The translations under genes and the position numbers were made by a program. A stretch of DNA of 64,000 nt, from assembly GCA_036768485.1 (NCBI GenBank), contig JAVLUZ010000596.1, positions 366,277 through 430,276 of the forward strand. Direction: 5' to 3'. Of this stretch, positions 55,013 through 64,000 are shown piece by piece (position 1 is the first letter of the stretch; each line of letters starts with the position of its first letter). The notes under the pieces were generated by a model that worked only from the letters and a program-made list of their open reading frames with translations, did no database searches and was not told the DNA's origin. The stretch comes from Mermis nigrescens (lineage: Eukaryota > Nematoda > Enoplea > Mermithida > Mermithidae).

Positions 55013-58000
55013 CATTCTACTCTGTCAATTAGAAAATTACAAAAAGGTCTACGTAAATAGTATTTCAAGCTGTTAACATCAAAGTTATTCCAAGTCTTAG
55101 AAACGATCAGGACGCTTTGTCTTTTGCAAGTTTTTCATCTTGCCATACTTCGACATCCATACACATTTGATTGAAATGGTAACCGATGAAGAAAAGCAGC
55201 CAAACAGGCCACTTAGGCCAAGGATATGTTTCTTGCCAAAATATTCGATCTACGACGACGTAGGCGCAATCCGAATCTGATAAAAAGTAAAAAATTGCGT
55301 AAAGACCAAAAGCAAGTGGGACAAGTTGGCAAATGGCCAGAAAACGCCTGAACCACAAGTCGCTGATTGTAGTTTCGCGCCATTTTCTCACCGCGTTAAT
55401 GCTATAAAGCCGTTTAACTGTTTGTTCAAGGAATAATTCGGATATATTCAATATAATCCATACGATGTACTGGTGGGTGAATCCGTGCCAAACCAAAACG
55501 AATCCGTAACTGATAAAGACTCCGAAGATTACTCTAGGTAAGCTAAACGTGGGCCGACATATAGGCAGAAAAAGGTACTCCTTAAAAAACTGATACAGAC
55601 CCCGGTCGAAATTACGCCATATTTTGGAGTACAAGGAGACTCGCGCGATGCAGATTGGACCTTTCAGGGGAGCCATATTGTCCAGTCGAGCAAAGAAGGC
55701 TGGTACACCAAACATGACGACATATTTCATTTGGAAAAATTGGCCAGTAGCGTAGGCAATACTAAGCAACGTATCTTCAGAAGTCGACATCAGAAAATCT
55801 CTATCCAGCATTAAAGCATCAAAATACATAAAGTGTAAGAAAAATTGAATAAATGCGAACCAGAATAGCATACGTGCGCCAAAAAGGGAAATCTGACGCC
55901 ATTCTCTCTTTCGCACTGGTCTGTTACTCAGCTCTGCCGGAAAATGTTTATAAATAAAAATCAGACTGATCATGTACGGGAAGTAAAAAGCAAACCAGAG
56001 CATGTTGTAAAGACCGTCGAAAAAACGCGCGTTTTCCATCCGGCTATTAGTGCATTCTTCCAACGTAAAACTGATATATTGTAGCATTTTGTAGGACAAG
56101 AAAGAAATCGCTATGTAGGATGATAAATGACTATTGATCGTGTGAGTGTAATTAAGAGTAAGGTACAAAATCAAAATACCAATGGCCCATACGGCTAGTC
56201 GTGAACGCGTCAGTCTCATTGTTAAATAGATCCACATGCCGCTGAGTATGGTAGTGTAAAGCAGCTGAAATCCGAAGAGCATAAAGCTGGCAAAGAGCCA
56301 GTATATTAAAACGGTCAATTTCCAAATATTCGACGGCAAAATACGTTCCGATAAATTAAACAACAAGCTGTGTCCGCATAACCACGGCAACATCTGCTTG
56401 ATGAAGGGCACCCAACGAGCCCACTCGTAATTCGTAGCGTCTTTTTCTCAATTCGCCGAAAAATGTCACATTGTTGATTTCGTAAATGCCCCACCAGCCG
56501 TCCCATTCGTAAGACCGGCTGGCTTGATACACTTTCGTCCAAGCGTACGCGTAAAGACCGCAGCTGAACAGTAAATAATATAGCGATTCGTACCTTGGTA
56601 GCGGCGGATATTGAAATAATACTCTTCGACCTGGCTTTGGATCGGATTCATCCATTTTGCTATGACTGAGGCTATTGAATAAATTAGATGTGCCAAAAGT
56701 AAATAGATCTGGCGATTCAAAAATTTTTTCAACTATTGCTTCAAGCTTCTGCTTGGCCTCAAATCACAACAACCGAAAGGTAAATCAGCCCTTTCTACAT
56801 AACAATACACACTTACATATAGGTAGTCGCGAAATGAATTCAACCTGCCGTATGTACTACCTACTTAGTTTGTTCAAACCGGTCCAATTTAAGTAAATGC
56901 AGCATCCGTACTTTTTATTTCCTTTTTCACCTTCATACATATATTACGTACTATACATGGATTGTAATTTCAAGGTCATACAGTCCAAGTGATGCAAGTT
57001 GTACAGACAACATTTTGATTCGGGATTTGCTTATCAAGCGATTGATCTTCGATTTTAAGCACCTTTACAACAGTTGACTCAAGAAAAATCATCAGCATTT
57101 AAAACACTAAAGGCTTTTAAGTGTGGTGGATCTAAGATTTTCCTAGGGGTGGTACCCCAACTTCTAAAAACAGTCAAAAATAGGTCCAAAACTTTGCCCT
57201 TCACGTGCGAAATAACGTTTATTTCGGCGTTTTACATTGTCAACTTTTATTTAAAATCACTTTTGACGCAACATTTCCTTCGCAACATTTCCATCGAAAA
57301 ATTTTGATATTTTCGACAATTTTATGCGAAAAAATCATAAAATTTCTTTTATTTTATCGAAAATCCGGTGCGAAGCACTGGAAAATTTTTGAAGTTTAGG
57401 CGGAGAAGAATTTTAGAAGCTTGATTTACTGCTCGATTTCCTGCATTTGTAGAATTTGATGTGGTACGTCGCGAATTTTTAAAAGTTATGCTTGAAAATA
57501 TAAGAAGTCTATGCTGGAATAGCTGTTTCTGCTCTTGAAATTGTTTTGAAATCTATTCCATTAACAAAAAATGGCTTCCAGGTCGCTAATAAAGTAAATA
57601 AATGCCATAGAAATGATGATCACTGACGGCCAAAAATTATTGCGAATTACATTCCATTCTTTATCTCGCCAAATATTTTAGTGCAATGGGGTGGGCGGCC
57701 TCCTGCCTCTTCCCTACTCTTAAATCCGCCGGTTTTCTCAGACGTGGGTGAAAATGCTTAAGAGGGCTCGGGTTTTGCTCAAAACGTGCAGAAAAAGGTA
57801 TAGAGCCGCGGAAAAAAATTTCATGAAAATGCGATCAATATTGAGGAAGAATAGAGGTTCAAAGTTCGCAATTCAACAGTGCCTAAGATAGGCAATATGA
57901 TATGTAGCCAGTAAATCAGTTTTCTATCTATATTTGTTATAAGCCAGGCTTAGTTCTAAGATTGAATTTTAAACTGCTTGGGTATATATCATTCCCGCTT

Positions 58001-60395
58001 AAGTCGACATTAGCTGCTTTGGTCGATTTATAGGCGTCCGAACAAAAATTTTGCATAAATTTGCTTATTAATTATAAAAAAGATTTTTTAGCGAAATGAT
58101 AAACATATTCGTCATCATCAACATCAGGAATGACACAAAATATCATTCTTTTATCGAAATGCCGCCAGAAATTTAATTTGCAATAAAATCCTAAATATTT
58201 CGATAATTAGTTGACCTTTTCGATCAAATTTGTTTCCCGCGCCTCCTTTCTACCTTTTTTGCACGTTATGTAGAAACTCAAACTTTTGAAACCCACTTTT
58301 ACTTATTTTGGACGAAAACCAAATTCTGCGCTTACTTAAAACCAAACAATAATTTATTCGAGCAATGATGGAGTTGATGCGGTCTTTATTTAATGATTCA
58401 ACGCAAAATACGTAATTGAGGTGCATATTTAATAATCTTCGGCCACCCTATAAACTACATACCAATCACCGACAATAAATTGACAAATTGCGATTATTAA
58501 ATTGATCTGATATATAATTATATCAATCTGTCGGTATATTGTAGTTGAAAAATTTTCGAAATTTCTGCCCAAAGTTATGTGAAACAGACTATATTATTTG
58601 AAAGTGTAATCACAATGGATTAAATGTGAAATGCAAAAATATATTATATTTTCATTTATTTATTTTTTCAAATATAATTTTTAATACCACGAAAAATGCG
58701 ATTCCAGCTTTTATGATTTGTAGCATTTAATTTTTTATTATGCGAATGACAAGGATTTTAAAGAATGCATGCAGTAATTATCAAACTTCTTCTTAAGACC
58801 TATTTTCTTCGTTTTGGAAAATTAAAACTTATTTGCCTTAGCGCCGTCAACGGCATTATTCGTTTGCTGACCGTACAAGATCTAGGGGTTGGTGTCTTTT
58901 TCAACCCCTCCCCTGAAATTTGTGATTTTCCTTAATTCCAAAAAAATCGTAGACATGGTGCTGTTTCAAGCATTTTTCGCCATCTGTTTCCTCAAAAGTG
59001 TAAAAAATACTATGTACAACTTAATTGAATTTTTCTAGTATTTTTTCGGAATTCTTCTGTTTTTTATGTTATGGAGTGACAGAGCATCGCCAGAACCACC
59101 GAAAAACAGTGTTTTTGAGTGCGCATCCACCGTATTGAGCTTAAAGAGGCACATAAAATTTCACCCCTCTCCAGAATTCTTATGCTGTGTGCTGTGTATG
59201 TCTGTTGCAGACTGTCAGAAAAGCAGAAACCTCTGGTGATTTACATTCATAATTTTCAGATGCGTTAATGATTTCTCGGACTAAACTGAAGATTGACAGA
59301 ATAGATACGAAGTTATACGAATAGCTTAATCGAAATTGGCATTGGTAATCCGCCTCGTCTAAAATGAAGCAGGATAATCGAAAATCATTTATGTGCTTTC
59401 TGGTCGAAAAATATGTCAAAATATCAGAGTAGTCTACTGGTAAGTGTACGTGGGCGAGAGAATTCCGATTCCCAAAAACTGAAAACCGTCGGAATTTAAT
59501 GTCATAAATTCTTTTCGGATTTGTCACAATATTTTGATTGTTGATATAGCTTGGTGAGAAACGTGAAAAATAGTGTTTTTGTCCTACCTTAAATTTTCTG
59601 GCCCTTGCCCCAGAGTTTGATCCCGTTCATATGGCTATAATGTGGTAAGGTGTATTTATATTCGACCAATAAGTATAAACGTTCTCGAACTGGAATTGTG
59701 TGACTTTTAAATTAATAAGGTGAGGTCTACAACAGCATGAATGGCCTTCAGGAAAAGATGTTTTGCGAAACCTTAGAGAAAACTTGACTTCTTATATCTT
59801 CAATCATGATTAAGTTATATGTACTTTTCAATGATTCTTAAATTTTGTATTTCAATAAAATTTAAATATCTTCCTCTAATTTTGATTTCATTCAAATTGG
59901 CTTTATCTGTTTCTCTTTTGAAATTATTTTTACTTCGAATACCTTAGAGTCTCTTGGTGGAGTTCAGGCATGCAGTTTGGTGTAACAGAAAGTTCGACAA
60001 ACATCATATGATTATAAATGTCGTTATGCCCATGATCAGACAAAGTCACATATTTCAGATGTATAATCCGAAAAAAGATAAAAAGATGAATTTTCTAGGG
60101 AAAAACGAGACAATAATTAGACCAAAACGGTATCAATCTAAATTACTCTGTAATTTTTTAACTGTCTACTGTTTTTGCGTCGTTTTTTAAATCGCATTAT
60201 TCGATAAAAACTGTGACCAAAATCCAGCCCGATCATGCTATCCGCATATGGTCATGCCTTCCAAAATTTTCATCGATATTAATTCCAATATTTACAGCAA
60301 ATTCAGCAGAATAAAAGCAAGCACGGAAGTGCAAAGATTACCTTTCGAAATAATGGCCTCTTAAAGAAGTTACTCTCAACTTTTTAAGAGATGAG
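55013..60395. repeat. Large direct duplication, copy 2 (5.38 kb)
   Basis: Starts immediately after the N gap with CATTCTACTCTGTCAATTAG (compare 47067) and matches copy 1 until TTTTTAAGAGATGAG at 60395, where the two diverge. Holds the better HHAT copy and the same MITE set as copy 1. Confidence 0.95.
55107..56655 (-). CDS. HHAT: Hedgehog acyltransferase (MBOAT family), copy 2, one frame break
   Basis: Integral ER/Golgi enzyme of the MBOAT family that attaches palmitate to the N-terminal cysteine of Hedgehog proteins. The main frame (56411-55107, 434 residues) has many hydrophobic segments, GELRK/DATNYEW upstream, YISFTLEEC, the active-site pair Asp in IWRNFDRGLYQFF (residue 269 of this frame) and His in VWHGFTHQYIVW (residue 309), and IFWQETYPWPKW. 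With the N-terminal frame (start MDESDPKPGRR at 56655) the product is about 515 residues, close to known HHAT. One extra T in a T run (56442-56446) breaks the frame; copy 1 has four T there and is open. No introns. Family identity is firm by the order of motifs. Absence of introns, next to intron-rich genes, may mean a retrocopy. Confidence 0.92.
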
Positions 60396-61685
60396 GAAAG
60401 CAAAAATCCTGGAGATTCTGTAGGTTCAAAAATTTTCAAGCCCAAAAATTGATGATAGGGGCCAAAACACCAACACATTTTGACGTTTTTGATTAGATTC
60501 TATTATTGACATTAAAAAAATTGTCGAGAATGAAGAATTTATAAAAATTTAATGTTTGAGACGTCCGGGTAGTTTTTTAGATTTCGGAGTCTGATCTGAA
60601 CTCCCTAAAGTCCCATGTTTTTTGCATTGTGCGTATTTTAAGGAATATTTTCATGTATCTACTTTTAATGTATATTGAAAGGCCTTTTCATATAAGAAGC
60701 CAGAATATTTTGATTGATCTGTTTACGTTTTAATCAAGCATTATGTGGAAAATAGCGGAAGTGGAAGCGCCTAGCCAAAATCGTATTATTTTAAACGATA
60801 GAACGTGATTCAGAAGATTTATTTACCGTTGTTTTAAAATGTGATTTGCCCTCAAAAACGCAATCGCATTTTATAATCGGAGCTTCGCCTGTGAAGTTTT
60901 TATAAGTAAGTGGAGGACATTTATGATGAAAAATTAGGTAATCCATAAACTTAAAATTCGAGATGGAGATTTTCAGATGTATTTCGTTTGATTCAGTATT
61001 CTAAACCGAATCTTTACTCAATTCATTCAGCTGAACTGAAAACACCGTGCGGCCAATTTAATTTTAAATTGTACCCGGCGAAGGTGTTCGTTGAAGATTA
61101 GAAAAAAGCGAAAACAAATCGCTCGCTTTTCTCCGCATAAATTAAAATTCGGCAATCCTATTGCTAAATCACACCGATGACTGTAGCTTTGCTCAAGATG
61201 CTTATGGCGCAGTCTAGTCAGTGTTTTTAGGTTCTTTTCACGTTTGCGCATGCGTAATGTTATGTGCTGTGCGTACATAAAACCAAGCAAGGCGCCAGGA
61301 TACGTGCACGAAAAAAGCGTGTGCCCAGATCGCTTACTTTTGATAAATTCGCATTAAAGATCACATTCCGGTATTTCCCTGTGCGTTCATTCCTTGCACC
61401 TGGCGATCGGTTTATCTAACTTAACTTGTGAGGTCGGCATTGCAGTGCTTGCGATTTATTTTCATTAATTCTCCGTAAATCGTGCGAAACAAATATTCAC
61501 TGTTCATTTTAGATTCGTGAATACCTCTCGAAAATCTAGAAGTAAAAGCAATAAATTAATCAAGCAGCTATTATGATGTTTCCAACTTCTGGACGAATTT
61601 GAGCTCAATTGTTAAGATTATTTATCGCACCTTTTATTTATTCGGAAAGTGACGCCTGGCTAATTACTAAATATTAGCCATAAAT
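60396..61685. other. Intergenic: nothing recognised
   Basis: No repeat family of this window is evident. An 87-codon reverse frame (61027-61290) is unremarkable. Confidence 0.4.
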
Positions 61686-61742
61686 ATGAATGCTATTTCA
61701 TTCTTTCTTATCAATTCACTCGTGTGGTGTACGCAACAGGAG
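61686..61742 (+). other. Candidate signal-peptide exon (weak)
   Basis: ATG followed by NAISFFLINSLVWCTQQE and a good donor (GAG|GTAAAT). Looks like a short hydrophobic leader, but I find no partner exon in phase 0 within the window; the exon at 63321 has a stop in that frame. Confidence 0.2.
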
Positions 61743-61934
61743 GTAAATGATTGTTAACATGGTCAAAATATCTGAACGGTGAATATTTTGTTTATTCTGG
61801 CGCTTTATGATCATTTCGAGCCTGAACTTGAATTATTATTTCAATTTATTATGGAATGCACTAACATTTTCATTCTGATAGTACAATAAGTTTTTTAAAA
61901 TAAATATTAGTCAGTCATGCGACACAGTCACACT

Positions 61935-62170
61935 CAGACATGCACATGAGGATAAGAAAGGCTTATGGGCCAAGACTCCCAAAAATGGAAAAACGGAAAA
62001 TTTTCAAGGGTAAATTAGGCGCAAAAAGAAGGCCAAAAATAATTGAAAATCGAAAATTTTCTTTAAAATTGCTTAAAATTGACCAGAAACTGTGAAGCGT
62101 AGTTCTAGCGCTATTTTATCCTTTTAACCAGATTTTGAGGTCTTTTTGGTCCAAAAAAAGCTCATAAACA
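61935..62170 (+). repeat. Dispersed repeat, family B
   Basis: GACATGCACATGAGGATAAG..AATTGAAAATCGAAAATTTT..TTGCTTAAAATTGACCAGAA..CTAGCGCTATTTTATCC. Confidence 0.78.
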
Positions 62171-62324
62171 TTCATTAAAAACACTTCACTTCGTAATATA
62201 ATGTGAAAATGAAAATTTCTGAATAAAACTCGAATCCATTATTCTTTTTATTTTATTCGGACTTTACTTTCTTTAAATCACATATATGTGCATATTAATG
62301 AAAGTAAGATTTTCTTACTCCCTT

Positions 62325-62585
62325 TTGACCATACACGGGCAGCACCGAAATTCTAGGTGTGCATGATTCTTCAAAGGTCAAAAAATAGTCTTGAAAATGG
62401 TAATATGGCGAAAAAACATCTTTTTTCAACGTTTCTCATCGAGCACTATTTATTGGCATCGAAAAATTGCGAGAAAATGTTCAAAAATTCAATTCTGAGG
62501 GGATATTTTAGTTTCTGGGATGGTATTCGGCCTTCTGGAGGGTTCATACCCCGAACCTCCCCACGCCCATATGTGCTTGTGACTT
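62325..62585 (-). repeat. Dispersed repeat, family A, reversed
   Basis: CATACACGGGCAGCACCG..CAACGTTTCTCATCGAGCAC..TATTGGCATCGAAAAATTGC..CCCACGCCCATATGTGC. Confidence 0.85.
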
Positions 62586-62589
62586 CCTT

Positions 62590-63320
62590 TTCATTATTTC
62601 TATCTTTACTTAAAATTTCGAAAAACACGTAGTGCAATGCATAAAATGCACTGCAAAGAATAATGGAAAACATTTTCAATATACATATGGTCGCTGTTAT
62701 GATTTTAGGTGTAATTACATCTGGTGACAATCTTATTAATCTGGTTTAGTCACACTAAACCTTTGTCCTATATTCTAACTGTCCCGACAAAGATTGTGTG
62801 CTTTTGTTCAATTAATAACAAGCGCGCAAGACTCTTCATAATAGCGAAAAGAAAAGATGATTCACTTTTTTCGAAAATGCTGCTTAGATAAAACTATGCG
62901 TAATGCATGATATTCCAGTACTGATAACACACTAATTAATAATTTATGCAATAATTTTCAATTCAAAACATTTAAACTTGACGCTAAACTAATAGAAACA
63001 TACAAACATTCGATAAATCTACTTGAACAAAGTTGAATAGAGTTTTGACTTTAAGCACGAATTTGTGCGCCTAGTTTCGTTTGATTGCGTTCCAAAAACC
63101 ATAGTTGTACAGCTAGGTTAGTCTGGAGACCATTCACTCTTGAGAAAGTCAGCCAGAGAGCATTACTGAGCTAAAATACCATCGCGAAATGGCGTAAACA
63201 TAAAACTAGCGCAAAATTATTATAATTTACAGTTCTCAGGATTTCAAGCAATTTAACGCATTCAATTATTAATATTTTCTCATATGGATTCCACCTATTT
63301 TGTTATTCGTGTTTTTATAG
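62590..63320. other. Intergenic: nothing firmly recognised
   Basis: A very degenerate B-type stretch may lie at 63120-63260 (AAGTCAGCCAGAGAG..AGCTAAAATACC). Otherwise unassigned. Confidence 0.3.
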
Positions 63321-63500
63321 TTCATCAGAAGAACTGGGTGGCACAAAAGTTCAAAAATCGCTTCGTTTGAAAGAAGGCAGTCGTAAAGTTAAAAGAATAG
63401 CGTTGCGCGAAGATCAGGAAGAGACCGAAAATGTCAAGCTTTCCCCCGTACATTGAAAATAATCATGCTTTTGGATCAACTGTACCGCCAAGTCAGTTGG
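63321..63500 (+). CDS. Candidate first coding exon of an unidentified gene (CDS from 63431)
   Basis: Flanked by a good acceptor (GTTTTTATAG) and a good donor (TTGG|GTAAGC). An ATG at 63431 in favourable context (GAAAATGT) opens MSSFPPYIENNHAFGSTVPP then SQL, in phase 1 at the donor. A second frame is open from the acceptor (SSEELGGTKVQKSLRLKEGS...) and stops 44 codons in. The first reading fits a 5' exon with leader plus start codon. I do not recognise the product; later exons would lie right of the window. Confidence 0.4.
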
Positions 63501-64000
63501 GTAAGCAATCTGACAGATCAATAATAATTGTTTAGAACAGTAAACCCGAATGGTATTCTATGTATTATATTATTCTGACATTACTATTTATAACTAGGCA
63601 TTTAAAGACATGCTAAACAGAAAATTAGGCAGCTTTTGGTTCTAAGATACCGATTGTTATTCCTAATATTACTTTAAACTTTGCCAGGAAGTTACGAATA
63701 CATAAAAATTTTACGACAACAAAACGAATGAAGTTCAAGGAATCGTTATAATGCTAGAAATAACCTTTACATTGCTGCGGAACAGTGATAGCAATCCGTG
63801 AACTACATGAGCATTTCTATTTTTTTTTGTAAAAGAAGGCTTTTAACAGCACTAATTGTACTAATTTTATAGTATTACTGAAGTGTCCTTATCATAAGTT
63901 CAGGATAACTTTTTTATTTTTCAACAAAATACATTGTCAACTTTTAGGACTACTTGTCAACAAATATTATTTAATTTGCACTTACGTTCAAATATTATAC
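63501..64000 (+). other. Right edge: nothing recognised
   Basis: AT-rich; presumed first intron if the exon at 63321-63500 is real. Confidence 0.3.

Noticed and set aside
61686..63500. Joining the signal-peptide-like exon (61686-61742) to the exon at 63321
   Set aside because: The donor is in phase 0, and the phase-0 reading of the 63321 exon meets a stop codon after about 23 codons.

Overview
The window is animal nuclear DNA. It has multi-exon genes with GT-AG introns of hundreds to thousands of bases, no operons or ribosome-binding sites, an AT-rich background, and very dense short non-autonomous transposons. The gene content (a Cys-loop nicotinic receptor subunit, a CYP2-clan cytochrome P450 and a Hedgehog acyltransferase) suggests an invertebrate, perhaps an ecdysozoan. 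I cannot name the species.

Layout. 1-8344: the 3' part of a nicotinic acetylcholine receptor subunit gene (+ strand, five exons, start off the left edge). 8345-14681: intergenic DNA with a giant inverted repeat (about 8655-11620) and a nested stack of transposons (11650-13670). 14682-28643: a complete six-exon P450 gene (+) whose introns are packed with mobile elements. The exons total 1509 nt, a 502-residue protein with all standard P450 motifs. 28763-47066: gene-poor DNA with a second giant inverted repeat (29796-33752), a composite repeat (35147-41305) that is an inverted copy of the one in P450 intron 2, a Tc1/mariner-type cluster (41817-43170) and an array-tipped element (45072-46478). 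47067-60395: two direct, nearly identical copies of a 5.4 kb block carrying an intronless HHAT gene (- strand), separated by satellite DNA and a 100-base N gap (54913-55012). Each copy is frameshifted at different places, and the second begins exactly at the gap, so a false (haplotype) duplication is a serious possibility. 60396-64000: mostly unassigned, with a candidate first coding exon near the right edge (63321-63500).

The most unusual content is a group of transposon-like elements, three certain and two degenerate. Each carries inverted arrays of its own short GC-rich word near its two ends (GTTAGAGCAC, GGGCTGTTGGGA, CCGACAGTCCCGGGTGA, CATTTCGCCCCC, CATTGCCACC). The three best preserved have 8-bp flanking direct repeats and related tips, and two begin with the same 11-mer, GATTGTGTCTC, although their arrays are unrelated. 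hAT-type MITEs with 8-bp target duplications (two perfect, one 7/8), TA-type MITEs and a set of short repeats sharing a CACGTGGGC / TGCTGCCCA terminal pattern fill most of the remainder. The three recognised genes encode unrelated functions (ligand-gated channel, microsomal oxidation, Hedgehog palmitoylation) and show no sign of acting as a unit.
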